From Onchocerca lupi (taxonomy: Eukaryota > Nematoda > Chromadorea > Rhabditida > Onchocercidae), in NCBI GenBank assembly GCA_028564675.1, contig JAOVVO010000285.1:31038-95037 (forward strand): a stretch of 64,000 nucleotides of DNA, written 5' to 3'. The notes beneath the pieces were generated by a model. That model did no database searches, had not been told where the DNA came from, and worked only from the letters and a program-made list of their open reading frames with translations. Below are positions 26,017 to 39,800 of the stretch, one piece after another. The position numbers and the translations under genes are program-made. The stretch's first letter is position 1, and each line of letters begins with the position of its first letter.

Positions 26017-29000
26017 ATACCTAGAATCAGAGTTAGAAATCGCCATTGAAATTTTATAATTATTATTTATTTACGAGCTGTTGATTTATCACTTTTAAAT
26101 GATGCATCAGCGATTTCTGCATCGACAACTCTATCGGTGCTATCATAAGTTCTGCCGTTACTGAATTAAATCACCGTTATGCTGATGACTTTCCCAATTG
26201 AATTAGTGTTCTTCGATCAGATTTAGCGCTTAATTGTCCTAAAAATTACTCACAATGTCTTACAACTTAGCGGATTACGGACTACTATGATTTGGAGCAA
26301 ATTACGTTTCAGAAATTTAAAAAAAAAGATGCATAATCCAATGTATGCTTCACTGAATGCCAACGCCAACACTCATTAAACTTATGATACAACCGTCAAC
26401 TCTTTCTACTTAATACTCGGTAACAAACATTATTGTTGCCAGAATTGCTTCGTTTACCAACTGATCACTGTCCACAACATCTCGTTTAATTGTGCGTTGT
26501 TCAGAGCCACTCATCAAGCGCATGTGAGGCATTATTGCTATAGGATAATAATCGTTCTTTATCGGATGCCGATAAATAATGAATTTTGCGATAAACTGGA
26601 TCGATTTAATTCAGTAAAGTCTCTGACTTCATTCCTTAAACTTTGACTGAAACTGGTGTTAAAGTATCTTTTGACTGGTGAACGCAAAATGAATGTTCCA
26701 GTCCACAACTGGATTAGGATATGACATTTTTCTGTAGAACCATACAAGCAGTGATTAAATTATCGCTGAAACATTCGATGTGCTATGTGGAACACCATTG
26801 TTTACATAGTTACTACAAGTAGAAAATAATGTCAATAAACAGACATTATGAAATTTTCTTCTTATTTCGCTGCACATGAAAAAATTGAATAGTCATTTTC
26901 GCACTGCAATGAATGTCTTCGAGATAGTAAAGTCTGCATGATGCGGCTGATTTTTCCAATCGAGAATACGTAGTCGATGTCATAAATCATTATCTCTCAG
27001 ATTTTAGATGGAGATAAAAAATTTATTGTTGTTCAACGCATGCTGAATAGCCACATAAAAACCAATTCTACATGTATACGATGATAGAAGAGTTGAAGAC
27101 GAAAAATGTGTTCCGTTATTCATATTTCACTAACGTTAGGAAATCTTGCTATAAATTCTTAGCTTTCATGGGCAGGACCAGGAATTTTCCCTAACCACAG
27201 TCTGAAAAAAATGATCGCATATGCTTGGGGACGGCTGGAAAAGAATGTGAATAACTTCGCCAGAGTACTGAGAATTATGAAATCATTATTTTCCAGCTAT
27301 TTTGAAGCTTTCAGGATCAAGTTACCCACAGATTATTCTGGTTTCTTTTTTGGATGAGAATGGAAGTCTTCGTTTCCTATTCAGATTAGGATGGAGAAAG
27401 TAGAGAAACTTGCGTAACTTTCCCAGAAGATCATTGAATGTCTCAAAAATTTTTGCCATAGTTGCTATTAACAACCTCGCTGGACGGTTTCGGTTCGGTA
27501 CACCAGCCATTTTATTAATCATCTTAAATTGACAAAGTATTTTTTAAAATTAAATCGTTCTGATAAAAAAAAATTACCTTGTCAAAGATCTGTGCTCTTC
27601 ATTTTTTAATTCAATATTAAACTTGTGGCAACCTAATATATTGTATTGAAGAATCGGATTACTGAACAAGTAGAATTAAATAATGAACTCTTGGGTGAGT
27701 CAAAATATATAAACTTTTCTATCAGAATTTTTTTTCATAAATACTACTGCTCACATATATATCATTTTGTAACGCCAACTTTCTGCTGTATATAAATTTC
27801 CATATTTTTCTTCTGACGTAATTTGTTCTAAACTTTTAAGTCGCAGAGGCATGGATCAGTCTATCAAAAAACTCGAGAGAATTTCTTCTTAGCTCATTAT
27901 AAATGTGTGAAAGACAAATTGACAATCATTGAAAGAAAATTTCGAGAATTAGATGGAAAAATTAGAACTTAAAATCCTGTATGGATTCTCTCTTCACTTT
28001 TGTGAATGGCCAATGATTGTTGTGTATAGGCTGCGGAGATTTTTTCGTAAGCTGCTAAATTACAAACCCAAATAATTCGATATCACTGTAATATTCCAAC
28101 AGTTTTGAAATTTCAGTTTAGAGATTTCCTAGTAAATTGATCCTTTTTGCTGTAGGTATAATATGTGCCAAAACAATATGTAACTACTAAGACTATGGAC
28201 ATCAGGATATCAGCAAGGATGGGAAAATTCAACAAAAGTATTAGAATAGAAATGAAGATGTTGTTTATTGCGGTAATCGTAAGAAAGGCATAAGCAGAAG
28301 TGGGAAATGAGACAGGCCTACGTTATCCACGTCCAATATTTTTTACTTTACGTCACTGTGATTCGCTGATCTAAAAACTTTTTTTTGCACACTTGTTAGG
28401 AGACGTTTTGGATCTTTTGAACGCAGTAAATGAGTCTCATCATTTTTTATCCTTAGGATTTCCAAATTTATATGACTCAATTTTGACAGATAGAAAAAAT
28501 TAGAAAACGAAAAAACGAATATAAGCAAACAAGAGGATCAATTATAAATAACTGCACCATTAGAACTAAGGTTGTTTCTACCAAAATTTCCAACCCTGAA
28601 AAATTTTAACTCGAAATTTGAAAAAATTCAGACGGAATCGATTAATGAACAGATTTTTTGCGAGAACAGAATATCCTTAAGTATAATACTAACATAAATC
28701 TCGCAGAAATAGAACTTTCGATTGATCAACTTCGGCTTTTGATATCCTAAGAAAGTCCGCGAAGCAAGAATAATCGGACTATGGGATGAACAAAACTCAG
28801 GAAATGCTCTAACAAAATTTAGACAATTTACCGATATTGCTCTTGGTTCCTGAAAACGAGGAAATACGCAACAGCCACTCTTTCAGCTTCTCAATCTTTC
28901 AGTTCTAGCAATGAACAGATCTTGTGCAAAATCGCGTTTCAAATTGTATTGCAACATCTGATTCTCCGGAAAACTTCTGAATAATGTCCGGATTGACGGG

Positions 29001-29689
29001 AATTTCTAACCGGATCAGTACTACAATGATCCAGTGGGAATTTTTACGAGTTCCGGAATTCATTTATTTCTCATTAAATTGAAACTGTAATTAATTGTGA
29101 CTAAATATTCCTTTATATAATTTACAGTCTGCAACAAATTCATTTCTCGAGTTTTTGAATTGCCTTTACTGGCAGTTAGGTTTACAAGTACTACAGATGC
29201 GCTCAGGTAGATGAGACATTCAGTTCATTTCTTTACTTTACTATAGGCCAAACTGCGGGAAAATCCTTTTGCTACTAGCATCGGTCGACCGGATCGACAT
29301 ACGACCGCTGCCGAATATGAATGTACATAGAAATTTCATTCGTCTTCGAAAATAGTGCAGAAAATCAAAGGAAGGGAGCCGAAATGCGACTGCTTGCACC
29401 CGTTGAGGATATCACATCTGAGATGTCAAGGATGGAGGGTCTGGGGTGTTATTCTGAGAGGTGGAACCAGCTATGAAGAACAGGGATTCAGTTAGTGGAG
29501 CCAGTAAGGACTTTGTGGAGAATGAGATCTAGTAAGATTTGCTAAATAACAGGTCGAAATGTATCAGTGTTCAGTGAATAAACGGTGAATAGATAGTGAA
29601 TTTTCCGTCATCAAAGACTTTAGTTGGTACTATCGACTCACTACCCTGAAGTTTAAGCCTTTTTTTGCAACTTCAACTTAAAAGAGAAG

Positions 29690-29761
29690 TTTTATTCACC
29701 TCTTTGATTTAAGATGACTAATACTTTACTCACCTTAAAAAGGTGAATAAATCATTCACCT
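29690..29761. repeat. Cluster of overlapping short palindromes
   Basis: The motif ttcacct/aggtgaa recurs in alternating orientation. The segment 29690-29705 is a partial reverse complement of 29737-29752, tcaccttaaaaaggtga (29730-29746) is a perfect stem-loop, and aggtgaataaatcattcacct (29741-29761) is nearly so. The sequence could fold in alternative ways. No gene is adjacent. Confidence 0.7.
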
Positions 29762-32700
29762 GTCGACTGAAACATTATATACATCAATAATAGCTAAATT
29801 TTCGTCGTAATGATTTCACTTTCATAGAAATACGGCTGTGAATGTATCGTTTTACACTTTAGATATTTTTTCTTTCGGAGATTTATATCATTCTTTCGTA
29901 CTAGTAGCTGAAACATACATACACTTATTAATATGTATATCGGAATCATCAATTTCAAATTTCATGGATGATTTCTGGAATCTTTTTACATTGTATAATT
30001 AAGGAAACATGGTTTTTTGCTGAATAAAAAAAGAAAAATTCTTGCGAGAGATGTTGTATCATGCATTTGCTCGCTATTCATACGCATTGCAATGTTGTAA
30101 TTCTTCAATCATGAACTTGCCGTAACGTCATGCGATCATTCAGGTAAATGCTGAAAAAGTTTAAGGATTTCAAACTAAGAGCAAATAATAGATGCATGGT
30201 ATTGCATTGTACGACAGTGATACAAAAAGAGATCTTCGTCTTCCCAACTCTTTTGATTCTAATTTTCTGTACCATCTTTCTTTGTTCTCCTGAACATAGG
30301 TGCACAAATCTTGCAGCATAGGTCGTCGATTCTGCCTTTTTTTGTTCTGAAGAAAAGTGTTTCGTTAATGAATCAACGGTAATTAAGTCATTATTTCATG
30401 TAAATTCAGGAAACAATTATTTCCTCAGAACAAAGATTCTCAAAGAGCACCGATTGATTTGAAATTTTGAAACAACGTTGCATTCCATTACCGTGTTTTT
30501 ATATAGATAAGCCGCATGTTTAAGAATTTTCGGACTAATTGAACTGGCCACACAAAACATGACTGTCTAGCTAATTTGAAATAAATTTTACAAATGATTC
30601 TCATGCTTATTTAGGCTTATTTTAATCCATAAGCATGCATGCATTATTGGTCCAGTTTAGTATTATGATTTTAGAATTTTTTACTCAGCATTTAATGTCG
30701 TTATTAAGTGTAAAATTTATGCATACAATTAAAATTATACTGAATATATTCAAGCAATATTAAAATACGAAAGGAAAGAATGAATTATTGAATAAAATTA
30801 TCGTTCCTTGCATTCTTTCCATACTAAATCCTTTAAGAGAAAAATACAGAATGACTAAACTAATTACATTTTCAAATAAATTAATAACATTTTCATATAG
30901 TTCAATCAATTTAATTTCTGATTAAAAAAGAGAAATGCAAAAGCGGTAATATTTTCGGATATCCAACAATATTTTCGGATAGCTATCAGAATATAATTTC
31001 ACCAAGAACTGTTATTACAATGATGCAAATTTACGAGATGAAGATGGATGTTATGGGTTTCGAAATGTTCCATTGGATGTTCGATTTGTATGCCAATTGG
31101 ATGTTCATTCATCTGACCTTGTTAACCAGTGCTTGCAATGGTTAACAACTTTATTTCGCCCTTTTTTAATATTTCTATATTTTTGCTTAATTATACTTTC
31201 ATATAATTTTTTCATATGCTTTGATTCTTATCGATATCGATTCTTATCGACACTTATTTAGCTGAAAAATGTAATTGTTTAAGTGTTCTTCGCTTTAATG
31301 CATTATTGAATGTTCATTTTAGAAGTACCAATTCTTCCATTTGCAAAATCAATACTATTTATCAGCTTTCTTCATTGATAAACTTCTTCAGTTGGGTCAT
31401 TTGTTTATTATCTTTAAAGATTATTGGCTTATTGTAAATATAGTATTCACTCATCGAGATCAATTTAATTCTTTAGATTTTGGAATTTGAATCATATTCT
31501 GAGATGTTAGCTTTTTAATATTAGCATTCCAACAAACGATAATTTAATGTTATACATATCACCGATATGTGTTAATTTTTTTATGAGATATATTTCGATT
31601 CTATCAATATTTAAAGGTCATACAATTCCATATCAGGAAATGTTACACTAAAATGAAATTGAAATTTCAAAAAATATTTTAATGCCATTCAGTGATATAA
31701 ATTCACACTTTAATAAACAAATCAAAATTCCAGTATTGTGCGTCATTCTTTGTATATCATAATTTATTTGGATATTCCGGGAAAATTCTAGTATGTAAAG
31801 CGCCACAATTTATACATATTATATATCGATTGCTTTGCTAACATTCATCGATCTGCCGAACATCACCTTCAATTAATTTGATATTCTCAAATGTAACTTA
31901 GTCCTCAATTGCGCACATCGGTCCATAAAGCTCACGAGCGAATTTTTTGAAATTTGCGCCAGCATTTCTCCTTCGATATTTGTTTAATTTTATTGCAATT
32001 GATAAGAGGTGAGAGGTCCATTCATTCCATTACTCTATTCGATCACTCTATCGTGCTATCACTCGATCGATCGATCAATGAATGAAGAAAGGACTTGAGA
32101 ATTAATCAGAATCGATGGTTGTGGGATTTTTTGAATCATTGCCGTCCTTTGTCAAGTAAGTTGTTCCTATATATTTGCTTTTTTGCATTCTTCTATTAAA
32201 ATCACTTGGATTTTCAATAATTATTTAATGACTAGTTAGTTTTAAATTTTCAATTAAAACAATGTTTGATTAGTTTTTGATTCTAATTGTTTGTAATTTT
32301 TAATTTTCAGTAGAAAAGTAATTTAGTAGAGAAATAAGGTGAAAGAAAGTCAACCATCATTTCTGTGAAATTTACCTCATTCTAATTTTTTTCCTCACTG
32401 CTACTTCTTTTTATGTTTTCTTATTCATACTGATTCTCCGCATTATACTACTCTTCCAACCTTTCAACTTTAATTTCAAAACTGTGATACTGCTTCGTTG
32501 TTGGATATGCAAGACTACATCGTGCGTCGTATGAACATTTCTATTAAGGTGTTAAGAGAAGTTCGTAAACTTATGAAATTATCTACAATATTGATTTCAA
32601 AGCATAAACACATATATACACAGCGGTAATATTCGCATTATTTATGTATCAATATTCTCGATTGTACTTGAGTATTTTTTTGTTTATCACTTTGTTCATA

Positions 32701-33382
32701 TTCTTTGGTGAGTTTCCTCACAATTGTGCGTTTTTCTAAATGACACATTCCGGTTGTCCTACATTATTTTAAATTTGGTTTGATATATGATAGATTACAT
32801 GGGGAATGGGATTTTTGAACCAGTCCAAATATGAAGTGATATATGCAGGACGTCAATTGCTTGTTGTTTTCATTATAGTTGAAAGTGTCTATGAATTTTG
32901 ATGAACTGAAAGAATATATCGTCATTTATAAGCTTCTCAAAATAAAAGTGAAATAATACATGTCGGAAGTGAGTCATCCCATAGGATTGTGAGAAGAGCA
33001 GTTCTTAATCTCGACAAGAGTTGTCCTTTATTAGTCAGTGTAGCGATGAACTTGCATAAATCAATTGCTATTGTTTTGATTTGCAAGTAATGACTTTATT
33101 TCTCTCCTCGAATTGTGCGATTTGTTTATATATAGTTCAGCAGTGGTACAATAAATAATTATTTTGTCTTGAAGGTTATTCTGGTCACTAAATTTAATAA
33201 TGACGATATCAAAATTTCAGAGCCAAGTCTCGGATACTTTGCTTGAATAATAATTTATATAAATTGTGGTTTTTTATTTTTGAATGATATTATGCATCCA
33301 AAATTTCTGTTTTGATGAGGCGATAGTGTATTCCAATGGAATTTGTGGGAGTTATTTATTTTTGTTAGTTTTATAGTTTCAG

Positions 33383-34171
33383 ATGGATCATGGAAATGAA
33401 GGAGTGGGAACAGACAGTCTTGCAGCGATTCAACAAGTTGAAAGTGTAAAGACGGTTTGTTTATTCTGACTTTTGAAGTTCCTTTAAGCTTCATTCTATA
33501 CAGAATGTTGGAGAACATGTGAAAAGAGTTGCGAATTCCGCAGTTGTTATCTGTGTCCAGTTGTCCAAGTCGTTGCCAAATTTGCTTTTCCGAATTTTCT
33601 GCAACTGTGGTTGTTTGTTTTCCTGGTTTTGCCATTTCAGGTGATGAACAATAACATGCAAAGGGTGTTGGAAAAAGGTGAACAGCTGGAAAATATTGAG
33701 GGTAGGACTGAAGCGCTCACTCAGTCGGTGTGCCTTTTTCGAACCATAAAATTTGCATGAAGAATAGATTTGGTCAAGAATTTTTGCCGAATGACTTTAA
33801 GAAAGATGCAGAATTAATATAATAAAGCTGTTGAAATCGAAAAAAGATTCATAGGAATTCAGAAGAAGAGTTTCGGGGATATGTGAAGAATTTTTGAGTA
33901 ATCTATAACTCTTCAAAGTTTCGCTGACATTGTAATAAAAGCCCTGATGTCCTGCATGACATCAATCAACCTTTAAGTGCAGTTAAGTTATCTGGTCTAA
34001 AAATCTTATTTTTGCAGTCACAAAACTTCCAATGGGCAGCACAGCGTTCAGCGTCGAATGTGTGTGAAGAATGCAAAATGGACCATTATCTTTGTTGCTT
34101 GTGTGATGGTTATTATCGCTGCTATCGTACTTATTATGCTGAACAACTTTGTAGTTTTCGGTCACTCATGA
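33383..34171 (+). CDS. Small R-SNARE (VAMP/synaptobrevin type), frame broken once
   Basis: Three exons, 33383-33454, 33641-33727 and 34018-34171, encode a VAMP-like vesicle SNARE of about 104 residues. Such proteins pair with target SNAREs to drive membrane fusion. The SNARE helix is visible: VMNNNMQRVLEKGEQLENIE, with the central Arg in MQRVL, then GRTEALTQSSQNFQWAAQRS. A C-terminal tail anchor follows (KNAKWTIIFVACVMVIIAAI, then VLIMLNNFVVFGHS). Helix and anchor lie in different frames within exon 3. The change occurs at the gtgtgtg run at 34060-34066; two extra bases there would restore one frame and the expected spacing. This may be a base-call or assembly slip in a dinucleotide run, or a real mutation. 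Using an alternative donor (ctcactca|gtcggt) avoids the shift but destroys the heptads. The ATG directly follows a tttcag acceptor, so a 5' leader exon or spliced leader is likely. Confidence 0.8.
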
Positions 34172-36859
34172 TTATGATTCTTATCAAAAATTCGGATTGA
34201 TGATATAATTGAAATATGTTACAAGTTGAAAAAATGAAATTTAAGATTTACTTACTGGTGTTTTTCGTTATTTGAAATTCTTCAGGAGGAATTCTTTTTT
34301 CCCTACAGTTATATAAAGAGCATTTATTAATGTTAAAAAAAAAAAAAAGAAAAAAGGTAATCGTGTTTACATTAATAATGAGCTTATTTAGTAGTTTCTT
34401 GAGAAAACCTACAGAGTGGTAGCAATATTATGCAGTCGCACACTTTTCTTCATTGATGTCATCACATTAGTATTAGACACTGGTTTATCTGGAATTGGCA
34501 TGATAGGAACTTATTGTGATTACCTGATAATTATTGGCTGTTTGTATATGGCATATATTTAGTAAAATTTTTTATGACATTTTTGTTTATTATAACTTCG
34601 CATTATAATTAGTAATTGTGACGAACATATTTCATGACTGGTAAAAATTAGTATCACATACAACGTTTCCTGCTTTGCGTTGCGAGCTTTTCATGCGAAG
34701 TTATTATTTATTTAAATTTTATTTTCAAGTTATATTTTCTCAGTATTCAGTGTAACTATTCATGCATATTTTGTTCTAGTTCCATTTCAGGACCATATTT
34801 TGCTTGGTTCTATCTTCAGGGTTTTGTAGAAAATCTAAAGTCTGGTACTAAATAAAACATGCGTCGGCCCATCTTTTTTAACTTCAAACATTGGATAATT
34901 CTTTTTCATTCAGTTCTTGCTTTCATTAATTAAGTCACGTTAGAATATTCCCTTCTGAGTAAAAGAATGAAGTGAAAGTTTATTGTTTGCAGATGGTCGC
35001 TTAGCATTCTTTCATAATAAAGATTCCTACACTATACCTGGGCTGAACCTTTATTCAGCAACAAATCTGGGTCTTATCCAGAGAAGTCGGGAATCTAATT
35101 GCACATGAATAGCTTGCCGGAAAGATGCCTCAAAAAATGACTGGCGCTTTCGACGGTTGGTATATTGGCAAAAACTCAAATCCAGTACAAAGTTTTGTCA
35201 AGTTTCCGATTTCGCATTTTCCTCCAATCAAAACCAGTTCAACTTTATATTTGTGGTTTCAAGCTGATTTTCGAACTGTTTTTAAAGCTAAGTGCAACAT
35301 AGAAGTAACAAGCTTTAAGAATTGTTCCGTTCCAACAACTTCTCAGCTTCCCATCATAGCGGTTAGAAAATCAAAGATGCAGTTGAAATCTGTCAAATCT
35401 TTCAAGAAAAGCATGTATTTTCATTTATAGAAATGCAATTACATCGTAGGAATTCAACAACACAGTTGTATTTCTACAAGGAGATGATCACCACCTTGCT
35501 TAGACAAAAATGTGAGAAAAGTCGCACACGTTCGTCACATCGATGGAATAGAATGATCCATTTCTTCCCAGGAAATTCATGCCTTTAGACTTTTTCTTTT
35601 CTTCAGTTCCTTGCTTGTAGTACGTGTTCCTTCCAATCGTTTATCTGGCAGAGAGATCTTCCTAGATGATTGTCCAGAATTAATTAGTTCCTCACTAGCT
35701 TCAACTTCCACAACTTCATCACCTGTAGTGCCATCCTCCTGAAGAAACAGTGTATGCGTCCAACAATATGCAAACAATTTATGCAAGTATATTCATCATC
35801 ACCATGATAACTGGACAGACTTGTGCAAACAACGGTTAGCTCGTCAGTGGCGCTATATCGATCAATAGTTTCAACGAAGTACAAATGGTGCGCTCACTGC
35901 GTTCTGCATATGTAATTCCTTGCGTCTAGTACTTGTTCCTTCCAGTCGTTTATCCATCAGAAAGATCTTCCTAAATGATGGTCCAGAATTAATTACCTGC
36001 CCATTTGCTTCAACTTTCACTGATTAGCTATAGAAAATTTTTTTCATTCGATGACAGAGATTGGAAGATTAATCTTTTCGTGCTTGCGCATCAACAAGCT
36101 TTCGAGATTCACTCGACTTTTCCATTACGCTCATAATTCTTTTGCATGTTTCTTTGAAATAGCTTATTGACGTGTTTGTACTTTGTAACTGAGTTGTTTT
36201 CGCTGAAGTTTGGATAATTAACTTTAAGAAAATGTCTTTAATCTCCAATTTTTCTTATTTCATCGAAATTTCGTTGGTTATTAAGGATTTCTCGCATTAG
36301 GCTTTTTCCGAAATATTTTGCGAAAATTTAAATAGGAATATAGTTTGTTTGGTGAATCTCTCCGTATTCCTAATTAAGCCATTTTTCTTATTCAGTAGTC
36401 ATTAAATTCCTTCATTAATTCCTTCATCATTCGCTTCTTTTCTGGATAGCCTCAATGATTTCTTCTGTGGTATTCCATATTTCTTTCATGGTATTTCATG
36501 GTATGCTACTTGTGTTGTTTTTCCAATCGCTATGTTTTTTTTTTTTTCCGAAAAAGGAATATTTACAGGTGAACGCGATAGAAAAAGGGTATGGTGATTG
36601 CAATGAAAGCTTAACCCAATATATGAATTAAATATGGCTTTTATTTTGTTCGAAACGATTTTATATCGATTCGTTTTTCCGATAACTTTACTTTCTGGTT
36701 TGTTTTAAAATCTTATGAAAAATTTAATATAATTTGATTTTGAAATGGAAGACTTAATAACTGAATCCTTTTATTGATTTGCATAATTTTCTCGTATTTT
36801 TATTATTTCAAATGATATTAATTACTCTTTATCAATTGATCTTTTTATATATTTTTCAG
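34172..36859. other. Spacer between the R-SNARE gene and the first recognised pezo-1 exon
   Basis: This region should contain, or be crossed by the intron from, the first pezo-1 exon(s). Because 36860 starts in phase 1, at least one coding exon lies upstream. I could not identify it. An open frame at 35125-35430 (+) shows no motif or splice support. A duplicated 105-bp segment with a conserved minus-strand reading frame is described separately. Poly-A and poly-T runs occur at about 34334 and 36536. Confidence 0.4.
35607..36020 (-). repeat. Spaced duplication of a coding-like 105-bp segment
   Basis: Segments 35607-35711 and 35916-36020 are similar copies offset by 309 bp. Read on the minus strand both are open in corresponding frames: INSGQSSRKISLPDKRLEGT versus INSGPSFRKIFLMDKRLEGT. 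Each copy then diverges and stops (RKSLKA and APFVLR). Acceptor-like sequences precede both. They could be duplicated 3'-terminal exons of an unrecognised gene or relics of one; no upstream exons were found. Protein family unknown. Confidence 0.5.
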
Positions 36860-39800
36860 CCGCATTGGTTCGACCAAGTTTTATTTCCATTGCTTACGTT
36901 ATTTCCGCTCTAATTGGTCCGCTTTTGGGACCAATATTGTCATCAACGTCAATCCAACGGACACATCGTGTTTATTTTCTTTCTGTCCTGTTAATAACAT
37001 TTCTAACTTCCGCTGTTCAGTTGAGCTATCAGATTTATGAATCTTTTTCCCAACCGAATATCGATGAATACACGAAAACATGCAATACATCAGTTATGAA
37101 CTTTTGGTTGCGACAAATTGGATTAATTAGGTATATATTGATTAGTAATAAAACTTCCAGTTAAAAGTTATATGTACAGATATAATTTTATATCTTATTT
37201 GTTAGCTATGTATTAATCAGTCAATGTTTATTCGTTGTAAGGATATTATTTGGGATTAAATCTCATTTTAAATTACATTACTTTCTGTTAGTATATGTTG
37301 CGAAGCAAAAATAAGTTATTCTGTACTCATAATGACTCTGGGTAGTAAGAAGCCATTACCGCATTGTATGAGTCATAGTAAGTGCATTAGGTATTTCAGC
37401 AATTTGATGTCATGCAATCTTTGATTAAGCGAATCTCGCTCGCTGCATGTACAAGTTTTACTGAATAGTCTGGACAGACGAATTAAGTAAATCTTTTGAA
37501 TAACCTAGTTTGTGCATCTATGGTGATTTTTTTATGTTGGTTGAATGCGTGTGTTTGACTTAAAAGAATACGATTGATAATTTTCACTACTGGTCAAGTA
37601 TCTTCCTAATGGAATGTTTGCATTAGAAAGTCAAAAGTGTCTTTTTAATTGGCAAAGAAAATTATTGGTTATAAAGGAAGTTTCATGTTCAGTAAATTTG
37701 AAGTAGCATTTCATCTTTCAGAATAAAGCGTTATTCCGGCTTCGACACAATACGTGTAGTTTTTCCTGAGTTACTGGCATTTGCAGCTTCTCTTGCAACT
37801 GCTGTTTTTTGTCTTCTTATTCAGCAGAATAGTGATTCCAGAAACAGCCGTCGTGTCACTAATGTACAAGTCGTACGAGAAAATTCAAGGTAATACTTCT
37901 CTGCTCACTGACATTATCTTGATGTATCTGTCGCACATTGCTTGGGCCATAATAAACAGTTTTTTTTTTTTTTTTTTGTTTCAGCATTATTGAATCTGGA
38001 GAAGTAAGCATCACTGAAGCAATGATTTTATCACTGAAAAAGCTCTCAGACATTGCAGTGATCTTGGTTGTCGGTTTAGTCGGCATTTTGCAGGTAACTG
38101 AAATGCGAGAAAAAAATTTTTTACTTAGGATCCCAACTAGATCTAAATTTAAATGAAATATAAACTTGGAATTTCTATCTGAAATTAGAGTGTAGTTATT
38201 CATTTCAATATTCTTTATGGAAATTGAATGTTTTATTGATTATTTTTCAGCCATGTATTCTCAGCTTCACATATTTCATTGCTTTTCTTTTTATTGCAAC
38301 ATGGTGGGCATTGTACAAACCTCTTCAGCGACATATTTTCAACACTCTCAAATGTCTAATCATCTACTATTGTGCACTACATTTTCTATTACTTTATATG
38401 TATCAGATACCATTCTTTCAAACTATCATACCTGGGCAGTCACTTTTTGCTCGGTATGACTTTTCACACGATTTCACTATCAGAACCAAGTTTATTCGTT
38501 CGGTCTCTCTGTGATAATTTATTTTCTGATTACTTTATTCGCAGATATGGGTATCAAAGAAAAAAAATTCAAGCGTAATGGATACATAAGTTAACTAAAG
38601 CATAGCATCAGTTAATTTCAAAGTTTTCGAGTAATTGAATATATTTTCAAATTAAAGATTTTGAGTTGCTATTTATTATAGTTTGGTTGGTTTTGTCCCA
38701 ATTTTATATACGAACTGCAATGCATGGTGGTCATTGAATGTCATTTCACTTGACTATTGGACAGCATTTGCCAATGTAGTAGCTGTACTAGTTCTATATC
38801 ATCTTTTGATTATGCAGTATAGTTTCACAAGACATGGAATCCGTCATGTATATAAGGCTTGTGAAAGCACGGAAAGTAGCATACGCGAAGAGGTAAGCTT
38901 TTTATACCTGCTTTATGCAAAATTTCCTCAATGTCGTTCAGCTATCCACACTTTTTTCTTTTGATTTTTTAAAATTTTTTCACTGGTTTTTCCATTACCA
39001 TTATTGATTTTTTACTAGTTGAATGTCACTGATTTCTCGATTATAAAATATGTTTGTCTTCAATTTCGTCATGTTTTGCGATGTTGCTTATTCTTTTATT
39101 CAAATATTAGTATTTAAACGTTAATAGGCAGTGAAAGAAGGTCTGAAGAGTTTATGATAGTAGTTTTTTGCTTACTTTCGGATATGTCTTTCTGAAGGCG
39201 TCATATATTTTCGAATCCTTTCGGATGTGTCTTTCTGAAACGGTCACATATTTTCGGATCACTTTGTAGAACATGGTCATGCCGAGACACAAATCATTTC
39301 AAGGGGCAGGTGATTATGCTGGTAATGAGAGGATCAAAGCGCGGCTTGATGAAAAAAAGGATGCTGCGGGGGAAAAGTGGTGTGATGACTCGGTAACCCA
39401 TAATATAACCAATTGTTTCAGTTCAAAATTCCGAACTTTAATTTTCATTTAATATGTGTTTTCGCTCGCTTAAGCTTTCTTCCATCTATCTTTGATTTAT
39501 GCATTTTACCTTTTTTGAAATGCGTATTGCTTGTTGGATTGACTTCTTTGTTTCATCGAATTCATTTACTTCTGATCATTTGCAATTGCACGGCTTAATA
39601 TTTCTGTGTGAACTGAATTTTCTTTCCTAAAATCTTTTCTGTCAAATCATACTTAGTATTTTGAAATCCAAATTTTCGTTTCTATTATGTCAAACAAAAC
39701 AGTTCTTCTATATTGCAGCTCCTTGCAAGTGATATCAATTCGCATAGTCTCAGAAATCTTCCACTGCATCAAGCTAATCCTCATGCAGATCACCAGGGAA

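Larger units (their letters stand above)
23652..33382. other. 9.7-kb gene-poor region
   Basis: I find no exon chain with consistent splice phases on either strand. The region is very AT-rich and holds an inverted repeat (24377-24465), a TA/poly-A tract (about 25950-26014) and a small cluster of palindromes (29690-29761). A plausible leader exon with a strong donor (ttgtcaa|gtaagt) ends at 32156 and could be the 5' untranslated exon of the R-SNARE gene at 33383. Parts may also contain distal regulatory sequence or first exons of pezo-1. Confidence 0.45.

Noticed and set aside
35125..35430. 101-codon plus-strand open frame
   Set aside because: No family resemblance, no splice context and no upstream signals.
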